From NCBI GenBank assembly GCA_900769645.1, contig CAAGHI010000063.1, positions 101,299 through 165,298 on the forward strand: a stretch of DNA of 64,000 nucleotides. Direction: 5' to 3'. The stretch is from Candidatus Gastranaerophilales bacterium. GTDB taxonomy: Bacteria > Cyanobacteriota > Vampirovibrionia > Gastranaerophilales > Gastranaerophilaceae. Shown piece by piece: positions 35,701-44,405 of the stretch (position 1 is its first letter; every line of letters begins with the position of its first letter). The notes beneath the pieces were generated by a model. It did not search any database. It saw only the letters and a program-made list of their open reading frames with translations, and was not told the DNA's origin. The position numbers and the translations under genes are program-made.

Positions 35701-36399
35701 CTACATTTCCTCCATTTTGGGTTTACGACCGCAACCTTTTGCTTCATCACAAAAACCCAGTCTTTCGCATTTTGGAACAAGATATGGTTTCAACCAAGGT
35801 TCAACTTTGATTAATTCATCACACATCAATTTTACCATTGTCCGAATTTCATATTGGGCACGAGTACAAAGTCTTAGATTTGCCAAGTGTATCATTTCAC
35901 GCAAATTTAAACTTGCAACAAGTGAACTTGCAGCTGCATTTGGAAGTACCGAACGAGCGTCCTCAGCAGGAATCCCGGCGTCGACAAATTCTTGATACTG
36001 TTCAGATATTTTGCCCATAAATTGAACAAATTTTTCTTTCAATTCGGGATTTTTTTCAATAGTCGGTGGAATTATAAAATCAAATTGTCCTTTTTCTTTA
36101 ACATATCTTTGAGATTTTTGAGAAAAAGACATGTGGCGATGACGCACCAATTGGTGAGTACAAGCCCTTGAAACATTCGATATTGCAAAACTAACCTGAA
36201 TATGTTCAATTGTTGAATAATGTCCTGATGAAATTACTTTTTCTATCAGATTAAGCATTTTTTCTTTGTCATCTGTGCTTTCATAAATATTAAACGGAGT
36301 ATCTGCACTATAACACGTTCTACAAGCTGTATAAACAACTTTTAACATATTATCCGGTTTAGAAATCAAATGTACTACCGGTTTGTTATTATTTTCCAT
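35701..36399 (-). CDS. thyX: Flavin-dependent thymidylate synthase ThyX
   Basis: Methylates dUMP to dTMP with methylenetetrahydrofolate, FAD and NADPH. The ThyX signature RHRHMSFSQKSQRY (RHRxxS, near residues 86-99) is exact. Further family blocks are SSGHYSTIEHIQVSF, SVLPNAAASSLVASLNLREM and LRLCTRAQYEIR. The length of 232 is normal. A strong AAGGAAGG site precedes the ATG. It is common in bacteria that lack ThyA. Confidence 0.97.
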   Translation of the reverse strand: MENNNKPVVHLISKPDNMLKVVYTACRTCYSADTPFNIYESTDDKEKMLNLIEKVISSGHYSTIEHIQVSFAISNVSRACTHQLVRHRHMSFSQKSQRYVKEKGQFDFIIPPTIEKNPELKEKFVQFMGKISEQYQEFVDAGIPAEDARSVLPNAAASSLVASLNLREMIHLANLRLCTRAQYEIRTMVKLMCDELIKVEPWLKPYLVPKCERLGFCDEAKGCGRKPKMEEM

Positions 36400-36431
36400 A
36401 ATTCCTTCCTTAATTTAAACCCAAATATTAC

Positions 36432-36467
36432 TATAAAAAATTATACCACTCTCATAACAAGAGTGGC
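36432..36467 (-). terminator. rpmE terminator
   Basis: Read on the minus strand, CCACTCT / AGAGTGG forms a 7-bp stem followed by an AT stretch ending in six T's, about 75 bp after the rpmE stop and before thyX. Confidence 0.65.
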
Positions 36468-36541
36468 ATAATTGTAAATTTTTTCTAACATTATCTCCCA
36501 TCGATAAAATTTTCTTAAAATCTAGTTGATGGGACAAACGC

Positions 36542-36745
36542 TTACGCTTTTTTACCGTAACGTTTGTTAAATCTTTCTACACGACCTTCAGAGTCAAGGA
36601 TTTTTTGTTGTCCTGTGTAGAATGGGTGGCAGTTGTTACAAATTTCAACTGTAATGTTATCATTGATAGAACCTGTTTCGATTTCGTTACCGCATACGCA
36701 TTTGATAACTGTTTTCTTATAATCAGGGTGAATACCTTTTTTCAT
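36542..36745 (-). CDS. rpmE: Ribosomal protein bL31
   Basis: Begins MKKGIHPDYKKTVIKCVCGN and contains CNNCHPFYTGQQKILDSEGRVERF, the zinc-binding (C+) type of L31. The ATG at 36745 is preferred over an upstream in-frame extension because AGAGGT lies seven bases before it and the protein then begins as the family does. It has 67 residues. The zinc form (CxC...CxxC) is the one normally used when zinc is plentiful. Confidence 0.96.
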   Translation of the reverse strand: MKKGIHPDYKKTVIKCVCGNEIETGSINDNITVEICNNCHPFYTGQQKILDSEGRVERFNKRYGKKA

Positions 36746-36925
36746 TGTTTTACCTCTTTCTTTTCTCAAGATTCCAAACTTGATTTTAATAATTCGACTA
36801 TATATATGATACTACGGAAATAAAAAAGTGCAAGTTTTTTGAAATCTCATGCGTTTGTTTGATGTTAATTTTTCTTAATATTGTCATAATATATAAGTTA
36901 TTTGAAATTTTTATATAGGTGAGAG

Positions 36926-37090
36926 ATGAATTTACACGAACAATGTTTGCTTAGATATTTACAAAACCCTGAAGAATTGTCTTATTCTACTGAGATTTTG
37001 AAGGTTAATAATTTTATACTAGAAAAACAATTTATCTTAAAAAATATCAGCAATCGTGAAATCGTGAAAAGTTTGTCCTCAAATTCATAA
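36926..37090 (+). CDS. Small hypothetical protein (54 residues)
   Basis: An ATG preceded by AGGTGAGAG opens a frame MNLHEQCLLRYLQNPEELSY... ending at TAA 37088. The composition looks coding (charged, helical), and an AT-rich -10-like CATAATATA lies upstream. No recognised family. It is 60 bp upstream of the CHASE2-GGDEF gene on the same strand and could be co-transcribed with it. Confidence 0.45.
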   Translation: MNLHEQCLLRYLQNPEELSYSTEILKVNNFILEKQFILKNISNREIVKSLSSNS

Positions 37091-37158
37091 ATTACCTTGC
37101 AAAATTCCGTCAATTTTACTATACTTATTAATATATATAATTAATAAGATTGAGGGAT

Positions 37159-38928
37159 ATGTTTAAGAAGATTTTATATACATTTTGTTTGGTTATTTTT
37201 GCAGTTTTTTCGTTCTTTATTTTGAAAAACGCTAATTTGAAATATTTCATTGATACTGTTGAAAATCGGACTTTCGATCTACGTCAATCTATCCTTATCA
37301 ATCAAGGTGTCAAAAAGCCAAGCGAAGATATTGTTATTGTTGCAATAGATGATGCAACTTATGAATATATTTTGGATAACTATGGTGAATGGCCGCTTCC
37401 TCGAGATACTTATGCTAAAATTGTGAACTATTTGGAGCAACAAAGTCCTCGTTCTGTTGTGTTTGATTTAATGTTTGTTAAATCTCTAAAAAGTGCCAAT
37501 GATGCGGATTTAGCGCTAATTAATACTTTTAAAAAATACAACAATTTATATACATCAATGAATTTTGATAATCAATCAGAAGATTTGCGAACTCCACCAC
37601 AATTGCCGTCAAAGTTGACTTACAATATAAAAAACAACTCTAAGACAAGTTTTTCTGACCTGACCTATATCAATTGCAGAAAGATTTTGCAGGGGATAAT
37701 AGATGCTACCTCAAATATAGGGATAATTAATGTTTCACGATCTGATGATGGAATTTTGCGAAAAATGCCTGTTGTTGTGAAATATCAAGAAGCTTTTTAT
37801 CCGCAGTTAGCCTTAAAGGTTGGGCTAGATTATCTTGGAGAAACACAAAATTCTTTTGAAATTGATAAACATTCCGATTTTGTGATTAATTCTGAACGAA
37901 AAATCTTTTTAGACAAGGATGGAAGTGCGATATTGAACTGGTACGGTCCGGCAGGAACTTACACTTATATTCCGATGTATAAGTTAATTAAGGCTGTAAA
38001 TGGAGAAAAGACCGAGCTTGATTATGATTTTTCAAATAAAATCGTTTATTTTGGGACAACTGCCTCAAGTCTGTTTGATATCAAAACCGTTCCGACCGGT
38101 AAAATTTTCCCTGGGGTTGAGGTCCAAGCGACTTATTTGAACAATATTATTGACAATAATTTTATAAAAAAAGTTGATAGAGGTTACACAATTGCTTTAA
38201 GTTTGCTTTTGGCGCTATTGATTGCATCTGTTGTTAGCCGTGTAAATTCTGCGTTTACGGCTTCTATGATGTCTTTGTCGACATATTTTATTTATATTTT
38301 GATTTCATATTACGCTTTGAGATTTGAAAACTTGTGGTTAGAATTGATTTATCCGCTGATATTCTCAATTGTAGCGTTTACACTTGCGTACATTGGAAAG
38401 TACCTGATTAAATCTCGTGATTTTGAACAACAATATAAACTGGCAACTACTGATGGTTTGACAGAACTTTATAACCATAGATATTTTCAGGAACAGATCA
38501 GAATGCAAGTTGAGCAAGCAAAACGTTACAACAATAATTTTTCACTAATAATTATTGATATTGATTTTTTCAAAAAATTTAACGACACTTTTGGTCACCA
38601 GTCAGGTGATGCTGTTTTAAGACAAGTTGCGCAAACATTAAAGAAAAATGTTCGTGCTACTGATATTGTTTGTCGTTACGGTGGTGAAGAAATGAGTATA
38701 ATTCTTCCGAATACAATAAAAGAAGAGGCTTACACAACAGCAGAAAAAATTTGTAGTAGGGTGGCAGGTAGAAAATTCAAGCTTGTTGGGGACAAAGAAA
38801 CAAATGTGACAATTAGCCTTGGAGTTTCCACATATCCATTTGATGGTGACACTGCTCAAAAAATTATTGAAGCTGCTGACAAAAAATTGTATGAAGCCAA
38901 AAATAACGGCAGAAATCAAGTTAAATAA
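37159..38928 (+). CDS. CHASE2-GGDEF diguanylate cyclase
   Basis: An N-terminal helix (about 1-20), an extracytoplasmic CHASE2 domain (about 25-330), three membrane helices (about 335-415) and a GGDEF domain (about 430-589). The active-site loop reads GGEEM instead of GG(D/E)EF: the catalytic acids are kept and only the last residue differs. RATD five residues before it is an intact RxxD inhibitory site, so product inhibition by c-di-GMP is expected. The ATG at 37159 is preferred to TTG at 37150, though GAGGG is only two bases before it. Its c-di-GMP could act on the PilZ protein at 3.2 kb. Confidence 0.9.
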   Translation: MFKKILYTFCLVIFAVFSFFILKNANLKYFIDTVENRTFDLRQSILINQGVKKPSEDIVIVAIDDATYEYILDNYGEWPLPRDTYAKIVNYLEQQSPRSVVFDLMFVKSLKSANDADLALINTFKKYNNLYTSMNFDNQSEDLRTPPQLPSKLTYNIKNNSKTSFSDLTYINCRKILQGIIDATSNIGIINVSRSDDGILRKMPVVVKYQEAFYPQLALKVGLDYLGETQNSFEIDKHSDFVINSERKIFLDKDGSAILNWYGPAGTYTYIPMYKLIKAVNGEKTELDYDFSNKIVYFGTTASSLFDIKTVPTGKIFPGVEVQATYLNNIIDNNFIKKVDRGYTIALSLLLALLIASVVSRVNSAFTASMMSLSTYFIYILISYYALRFENLWLELIYPLIFSIVAFTLAYIGKYLIKSRDFEQQYKLATTDGLTELYNHRYFQEQIRMQVEQAKRYNNNFSLIIIDIDFFKKFNDTFGHQSGDAVLRQVAQTLKKNVRATDIVCRYGGEEMSIILPNTIKEEAYTTAEKICSRVAGRKFKLVGDKETNVTISLGVSTYPFDGDTAQKIIEAADKKLYEAKNNGRNQVK

Positions 38929-39010
38929 TTGATATTACAGAGTCGTCATTACAAGCGATTAGCGAAGTAATCCAGTATTGCTTCCGTTTTGGAGAATTTA
39001 AAAATTTAAC

Positions 39011-39985
39011 TTAAACAACAGTTTTTGTTAGTGCCAACAACTCAATAATTTTGTCGTAATCTTCTTCTAACACAAGCTTTGAACGGAGAGTTTTTGCGTT
39101 TTTAAATCCGGCTAAATAGTATGGATAAAATTTGCGCATAAATTTTATTGCGACATTTTCTCCTCGCAATTTAATTTCTTCATCAAGGTGGAATTTCAAC
39201 ATCTCAATACGTTCTTCTAGTGGTGGAATTGGGAGTTTTTCTCCTGTTTTCAAATAATATTCAATTCTTGCAATTAATGTCGGATCTCCAATTGCTCCAC
39301 GTCCGATTGCGACACCATCTGCGCAAGACAGTTCTAAACATTCAATAGCATCTTCGATTGATGTAATATCCCCGTTTGCAAAAACAGGAATATCCACACT
39401 TTCCTTTAAGGCTTTTATTTTTGCCCAGTCAGCATGCCCTGTGTACATTTGTGCACGAGTTCGCCCATGGATTGTAATAAATTCTGCACCGGCTTCTTGC
39501 ATAGCTTGTCCAAATTCAACGTAATTCATCTCATTTGCAGTATAGCCAAGGCGGAATTTTACACTTACAGGCTTGTCTGTCCCATCTTTTACTGCTTTTA
39601 CTAAATCTGCTGCCAATTCCGGTGTGCGCATTAATGCAGCGCCATCTTGACCGCCAACAACTTTTTTCACTGGACAGCCCATGTTAATGTCAATCATATC
39701 AGCATATTGAGTTAAAAACTCCGCTGCTTTTCGCATCATGTGCGGTTTATGCCCACTAATTTGATACGAAATCGGAGAATGATTTTCATCTCGCTTTAAA
39801 ATTTCTACGCCGCTGCGCCCATTGAGAGTTTGAGCCAAGTATTCAGAACTTATCATTTCAGTTGTCAAAAGAGCGTTTTGGGAATATTTGCGAATAAGCA
39901 TACGCAAGACATAGTCTGTTATTCCTGCCATAGGAGCAAGCGAAACTCTTGATTGAATTAATGTTGAAACTCTGCTATTTGACAT
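39011..39985 (-). CDS. dus: tRNA-dihydrouridine synthase (DusB-like)
   Basis: Reduces uridines in the tRNA D-loop using FMN and NADPH. LAPMAGITDYVLR near the N-terminus, INMGCPVKKVVGGQDGAALM with the catalytic Cys (about residue 104), FRLGY, TIHGRTRAQMYTGHADW, PVFANGDI and DGVAIGRGAIGDP are all present in order. The length of 324 is normal. Its ATG lies inside the end of the TPR gene (11-bp overlap), so the two are translationally coupled. Confidence 0.95.
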   Translation of the reverse strand: MSNSRVSTLIQSRVSLAPMAGITDYVLRMLIRKYSQNALLTTEMISSEYLAQTLNGRSGVEILKRDENHSPISYQISGHKPHMMRKAAEFLTQYADMIDINMGCPVKKVVGGQDGAALMRTPELAADLVKAVKDGTDKPVSVKFRLGYTANEMNYVEFGQAMQEAGAEFITIHGRTRAQMYTGHADWAKIKALKESVDIPVFANGDITSIEDAIECLELSCADGVAIGRGAIGDPTLIARIEYYLKTGEKLPIPPLEERIEMLKFHLDEEIKLRGENVAIKFMRKFYPYYLAGFKNAKTLRSKLVLEEDYDKIIELLALTKTVV

Positions 39986-42092
39986 AAGGCGCTAACTCAC
40001 TAATTCTTGTTTTGGCATATTTTGAATAATCGTCGTCCTCAGAATATGTTGCAGTGAAAGCTTTGTAGTATGACATTGCATTTTTATACTGTTCTAACAT
40101 ATCGTAGTCAACCCCGATTAAGTAGTTTACAATTGCTAAATCAGGATTGCTTGCGACAGCTTTTTTATAATCTGCGATTGCCTCATTGTATTTCTTTTGG
40201 GTATCATAAATCATGCCGCGATAGTACAAAGCATAAGTATTTTTACTGTCTTTGGCTAAAATTTGATTTAGAAGAGCCAAGCTTTCAGAGTATTTTTCGC
40301 TATCAAAAAGCGCTATTGCTTTATCTAAGTTTTGAGCTTCAATATTATCCGCAATACTTTTCAATAATTCTTGCGCTTGTTTGTTTGTTTTGTTCAAAGT
40401 AAGCGATTTTTCGGCAAAAATTTTGGCATTTTCCATATCTTCTTTATCTGCATACAAAGACGCAATATAAAAAGCAATATCAGAATTAGTCGGTGCAAGA
40501 CTCAATGCCTGTTTGTAATATTCGATAGCTTTATCTGTATCATTCAAATTTTGATAAGCTGATGCAACTCCAAGCATTGTATCTGCTGTAGCCGGTGTGA
40601 TTTTCAGGTATTCGTTAATTGCATTTTGGTAGTCTTTATTGTTGTAATAAGTTGATGCAAGTTCAAGTTTTTCATCTGTAGCTTGCGCTTTTATTGATGC
40701 TTCTGCTTCTGTAATTTGAGAATTATTTTGGAATTTTGTTTTTGCAGTATTTAATGTTGCCAAAGCAGCGTCATAATTTTTGTTTTGACCTTGAGCAATT
40801 GCAAGGTTTACATAAGCTTCTGAGTTTGTAGAATCAAGTTTTATAACTTCATTATATAAATTTATAGCATCAGCCAGCTTATCTTGCTTGTGTAAATCCA
40901 GTGCGTAGTTATATAACAAATCTGCTGCTGTGTCCGGATTGTTTTTCTTTACATACTCCGTAAACTGAGCAACTGTCATAGTGCTTTTTAGCATATCCAC
41001 AACACTTGCTTGTGCTGCTTCATTGTTAGGTTCAAGTGTCATAACTTTTTTGTAAAGCTCAAGTGCACCTTTCTTATCTCCCGTTGAGGCAAGTGATTGA
41101 GCCTTGTACAAATTTGCCTGAACATTATCAGGATTTGTTATTAAAATAGAATCGTAAGCCGCAATTGCAGTTTTGTAATCCCCCTTTTGCTGATACAAAG
41201 TGCCGGTATTCAATCTTGTATTCGTGTTTGAAGGATCAAGATATTCTGATTTTGAGTAATATCTCAACGCCTCATCAAAATTGCCTTCCTTCTGCATAAT
41301 TGCACCAAGGTTTGCTGTTATAGAGGCATCATTTGGAGAATCTTCAAGTTTGCGCTTATAAATTCTTTCTAATGAGTACAAAATATCTTTGTTATCTGTG
41401 GTTTTTGACAAAATAAAGTTGTATTCTTCAACCGCAGCCTCTTCTTGTCCCAATTTATCCAACATGTTCGCGTAAGAAAGTCGCAACTGTATATCATTTG
41501 GCGCAACAGAAACCGCTTTTCTGTAATATTCAACCGCTTTATTGTCGTTTCCTAGAAGTTTCATAATGTCGCCTGTTTGTTGAAAACTTTCTTTAAGCAA
41601 GCTTGTATCTGATAGTGCCTGATTGAATTCATACGCAGCTGCAGCAAAATTACCTTCTGCGCGGAGTTGTTTTGCAGTATTGAAGCGATTTTGAGCAGAT
41701 GTGTCAAATTTTATTTCATTTAAACATTGGTTAAGGTTTGATGTAACCTGGACAATTGCCTGAGAAGAGTTTTTAACCTGATTGGCATTTGGATAATAAA
41801 CAAGGTAGAAAAGAGCTGCACGATAATCTTCAGCAGCCTTTTGGTAGTCCTTATCATTGTTTGCATAATAGGTTCCTCGAGCCAAATATGAATTTACAAG
41901 TCCAATTCTTGCGGAATTGTCAAGATAGTTTATTTTTAATGCGCTTTTAAATTCTGTAATTGCTCCAGAATATTGGTAGTTTGAAAGATACTGTTGACCA
42001 AGGTCAAAATGCTCTTTAAAACCTGCAAAACAAGGAGTTACAGACGCTAGCCCCAGAGTTAATACACATGCTAATTTTAGAAATTTATCCAT
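39975..42092 (-). CDS. Secreted or periplasmic TPR-repeat protein
   Basis: The signal peptide MDKFLKLACVLTLGLASVTPCFA is followed by about sixteen tetratricopeptide repeats filling the remainder of 705 residues (for example YYRKAVSVAPNDIQLRLSYA, YNEAIADYKKAVASNPDLA). TPR arrays are protein-protein scaffolds; in the periplasm they often serve envelope assembly or pilus/secretion machinery, but no partner is evident here. GAGGGAT precedes the ATG. Confidence 0.9.
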   Translation of the reverse strand: MDKFLKLACVLTLGLASVTPCFAGFKEHFDLGQQYLSNYQYSGAITEFKSALKINYLDNSARIGLVNSYLARGTYYANNDKDYQKAAEDYRAALFYLVYYPNANQVKNSSQAIVQVTSNLNQCLNEIKFDTSAQNRFNTAKQLRAEGNFAAAAYEFNQALSDTSLLKESFQQTGDIMKLLGNDNKAVEYYRKAVSVAPNDIQLRLSYANMLDKLGQEEAAVEEYNFILSKTTDNKDILYSLERIYKRKLEDSPNDASITANLGAIMQKEGNFDEALRYYSKSEYLDPSNTNTRLNTGTLYQQKGDYKTAIAAYDSILITNPDNVQANLYKAQSLASTGDKKGALELYKKVMTLEPNNEAAQASVVDMLKSTMTVAQFTEYVKKNNPDTAADLLYNYALDLHKQDKLADAINLYNEVIKLDSTNSEAYVNLAIAQGQNKNYDAALATLNTAKTKFQNNSQITEAEASIKAQATDEKLELASTYYNNKDYQNAINEYLKITPATADTMLGVASAYQNLNDTDKAIEYYKQALSLAPTNSDIAFYIASLYADKEDMENAKIFAEKSLTLNKTNKQAQELLKSIADNIEAQNLDKAIALFDSEKYSESLALLNQILAKDSKNTYALYYRGMIYDTQKKYNEAIADYKKAVASNPDLAIVNYLIGVDYDMLEQYKNAMSYYKAFTATYSEDDDYSKYAKTRISELAPYVK

Positions 42093-42165
42093 AAATATCC
42101 CTCTTCACAACAATTTTAATGATTATATTATTGCATGAAAATCCACATTTTACTATATATTGTAA

Positions 42166-42199
42166 CAAAAAAGAGTCGAATTAAATAATAATCGGCTCT
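42166..42199 (-). terminator. Terminator of the 48-residue gene
   Basis: On the minus strand the stem AGAGCCGA / TCGACTCT (one G-T pair) is followed by six T's. Confidence 0.78.
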
Positions 42200-42236
42200 G
42201 TAAAAATGATTTTAAAGTAGTAGTAGGTTAGTTTAA

Positions 42237-42383
42237 TTAGTCAAAATCTGTTTTTGATACAAAATTCATAACGTCATCAAATAAAATTTGTATTGGTAGT
42301 GTCATATCGAATTGTAAATATTCTCCGTTGTTCAAATCAAGAAAAACTTCTGTTTCTCTGTTTTCTTCTTTTAAGTCTGCCAT
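42237..42383 (-). CDS. Small acidic protein (48 residues)
   Basis: Reads MADLKEENRETEVFLDLNNG, then EYLQFDMTLPIQILFDDVMN and FVSKTDFD. AAGGAGTTATGT precedes the ATG, and a terminator follows 38 bp after the stop, so this looks like a real independent gene. Acidic, without a signal peptide. Function unknown. Confidence 0.65.
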   Translation of the reverse strand: MADLKEENRETEVFLDLNNGEYLQFDMTLPIQILFDDVMNFVSKTDFD

Positions 42384-42620
42384 ACATAACTCCTTATTTT
42401 TATTCAAGTCCCGTCGCTTACAAATTATGTATCGGCATATTTTTCAAAAACTTTAATCGCTTGTTTGGTATGAATTTGGAAAACACAGAACAGGTGAACG
42501 TTTCGGGGAGAAAAATTCGAATTTACATTTTGTTACAATGTTTTTATTCGCTAAAATGTGCTAAAAATCTTCTTTTGTGCTAGTATAACAAATGTAAAGA
42601 CTAATATAGGAGATAAAACA

Positions 42621-43160
42621 ATAGCTTACAACGACAATAGAAACAATCGCAATCAGGCGATTATGAATGAAAGAATTCGCTCACGAGAAGTGAGATTAAT
42701 TGATCAAAACGGTGAAAATCAAGGTGTTATCGCAACATCAAAAGCTTTACAAATGGCTTATGATGCGGATTTGGATTTGGTTTTAATTAATCCTAATCAA
42801 GATCCTCCGGTTGCTAAAATCTTGAATTATGGTAAATATAAATACGAATTAGAGAAAAAAGCGAAAGAAGCAAAGAAAAAACAACATACTGTTGATGTTA
42901 AAGAAATTAAAATTCGCTATAAGATTGACACTCATGACTATCAGGTCAGAATTAAAAGTTTAGAAAAATTTATTTCACAAGGTAACAAGGTAAAAATCGT
43001 TGTTATGTTGAGAGGTCGTGAAATGCAACACTCAAACTTGGCATTTGATTTGGCAAACAAATTTATGAAAGACATGGAAAACATGCCTGTTGTTATTGAG
43101 AAAAAACCTCAACTTGAAGGTCGTAACGTTACTTTGTATGTGGCTCCGAGTGCTCAATAA
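42621..43160 (+). CDS. infC: Translation initiation factor IF-3 with probable AUA start
   Basis: IF-3 binds the 30S subunit and proofreads the start codon. The N-domain (NERIRSREVRLIDQNGENQG), linker and C-domain (EIKIRYKIDTHDYQVRIKSLEKFI, VVMLRGREM, VEKKPQ-like VIEKKPQLEGR) are complete. AGGAGA sits seven bases before an in-frame ATA at 42621, giving 179 residues (IAYNDNRNNRNQAIMNER). The next ATG (42663) has no ribosome site and would remove the N-terminal strand. Rare AUU/AUA/AUC starts are the known autoregulatory device of infC. The usual rpmI-rplT partners are not downstream. Confidence 0.92.
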   Translation: MAYNDNRNNRNQAIMNERIRSREVRLIDQNGENQGVIATSKALQMAYDADLDLVLINPNQDPPVAKILNYGKYKYELEKKAKEAKKKQHTVDVKEIKIRYKIDTHDYQVRIKSLEKFISQGNKVKIVVMLRGREMQHSNLAFDLANKFMKDMENMPVVIEKKPQLEGRNVTLYVAPSAQ

Positions 43161-43171
43161 AAAAAAAGTTC

Positions 43172-43199
43172 TTGACTCTTAAAATTTAGTATGTACAAT
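43172..43199 (+). promoter_or_regulatory. Promoter upstream of tRNA-Phe
   Basis: TTGACT (43172-43177), 16 bp, TACAAT (43194-43199). A 150-base leader separates it from the tRNA; the leader contains an inverted GGGACGTTTACGTTCC near 43318, and nothing else is recognised. Confidence 0.6.
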
Positions 43200-43359
43200 A
43201 ATAAACGTGGCAATTGAATATTTGACTCCATTTACTCCAAAGAATATTTGTTGCCTCGCAAATTAAAAAACTTTTTGAGTTTATAGGTATCACTATTTTG
43301 CTCAAATGTGTATAAGAGGGACGTTTACGTTCCGAAAAGATTAAAACTTAATAAGATAT

Positions 43360-43432
43360 GCCGCAATAGCTCAGTTGGTAGAGCAAGGGACTGAAAATCC
43401 CTGTGTCCTTGGTTCAATTCCGAGTTGCGGCA
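43360..43432 (+). tRNA. tRNA-Phe (GAA anticodon)
   Basis: 73 nt; acceptor GCCGCAA/TTGCGGC, D-arm GCTCAGTTGGTAGAGC, anticodon stem GGGACTGAAAATCCC with GAA, T-arm GGTTCAATTCC, discriminator A. CCA is not encoded. Confidence 0.97.
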
Positions 43433-43556
43433 TATTTTATTTTATATATGTTTTTTAGTTCAACTGCAACTCGGAAAGGAGCTGTCGCTCCAATTCCTTA
43501 CCTCTCGAAAAACGTGACATTTAGTCACCTTTTTCTCGGCAGAGTGGCATATTTTA
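43429..43556. repeat. Small element beside tRNA-Phe bounded by a direct repeat of the tRNA 3' end
   Basis: GGCATATTTTA at the tRNA 3' end (43429-43439) recurs at 43546-43556. Between them are GCAACTCGGAA (43468-43478), complementary to the tRNA T-stem/acceptor, a hairpin GGAGCTGTCGCTCC (43478-43491), and TTACCTCTC followed by a hairpin (CGAAAAACGTGAC ... GTCACCTTTTTCTCG) and CGGCAGAGT. The TTACCTCTC-hairpin-CGGCAGAGT frame recurs with a different hairpin at 60195-60238. Confidence 0.6.
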
Positions 43557-44171
43557 CTCATTAACATAAGGAATTCGTTCTGTTAAAATGTCTAATGGAT
43601 TTGATGAGTCTGATAATCTATTGAGTTTTGTATAATACAAATCAATTTTATCGGCTTTTATTTGGAGAAAATACTGTTTCAAGTCATCAGAAATCTTGTC
43701 ATTTTGGCAAAAATTGTTTAACATCTTCAAAAAATCATTCATATTGTATTTTTCATACGCAATTGGTCTGTAATAATTTGCCAAATATTGTTGGTTATAT
43801 TCGTATGGAAACGAAGATTTTGCTTTTAAGTCTTTATCTAAAACCGCCATAACACGCACTAGGTTAGTAAAACCTTGCGCATTGTTAAAGTATTTTGAAT
43901 TTTTCATCTCTAAAAAATCCTTGTTATTTTTGTAATTTTTATAAACATCTTCGGCATTTATATTACAAAAATCATTTCCATATTTTGCAAGTAAATCAAG
44001 CTTATTTCGACTAAATAATAATTCATTTCGTTTTTTCGTGTTAAGAATGTGTCTTTCATCTGGCGCTAAATCAGGATAAATTGCAGCGAGTTTAGAATTC
44101 AAATCTCCAGTTGGAAGCCCAATTTGTGGTGTCTGTGTTGATGTATAATTATATCCAATCGCTTGTATCAT
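43554..44171 (-). CDS. Hypothetical protein (205 residues)
   Basis: Begins MIQAIGYNYTSTQTPQIGLP. Polar, mostly helical, rich in Asn, Lys and Tyr; no signal peptide, membrane helix or known motif. A GAAAGGATAAAG ribosome site precedes the ATG. Its stop codon overlaps the direct repeat of the tRNA-Phe-adjacent element (TTTTACTCA), so its end may have been altered by that insertion. Function not recognised. Confidence 0.65.
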   Translation of the reverse strand: MIQAIGYNYTSTQTPQIGLPTGDLNSKLAAIYPDLAPDERHILNTKKRNELLFSRNKLDLLAKYGNDFCNINAEDVYKNYKNNKDFLEMKNSKYFNNAQGFTNLVRVMAVLDKDLKAKSSFPYEYNQQYLANYYRPIAYEKYNMNDFLKMLNNFCQNDKISDDLKQYFLQIKADKIDLYYTKLNRLSDSSNPLDILTERIPYVNE

Positions 44172-44351
44172 TTCTTTATCCTTTCTTTATATTACCCCCG
44201 TACAACGTAAATTAAACCTTTTCAAGTTTTATACAAAATCCTTAAACCATAAACAAAAAAGATTTTGCTAAATATAAAAAGTGCTTTAATAAATATTTAC
44301 AAAATTAGGTGCTATTTGCTTTAAAATAACTACTTTTTTATTAATTAAATA

Positions 44352-44387
44352 AAAACACCGAGATATCACATGACATCTCGGTGTTTT
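44352..44387 (-). terminator. nifJ terminator (symmetrical)
   Basis: A perfect 13-bp stem AAAACACCGAGAT / ATCTCGGTGTTTT lies about 20 bp after the nifJ stop codon. It works best leftwards and is nearly symmetrical. Confidence 0.9.
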
Positions 44388-44405
44388 CTGTTTTAAGCAA
44401 CTTGC

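Noticed and set aside
38941..38975. Single GTCATTACAAGC...AAGTAATCC sequence resembling a widespread dispersed repeat
   Set aside because: Only one copy was seen in the window, so a repeat family could not be supported.
42663..42665. ATG as infC start
   Set aside because: No Shine-Dalgarno sequence and it would remove the N-terminal strand; ATA at 42621 has an ideal site.
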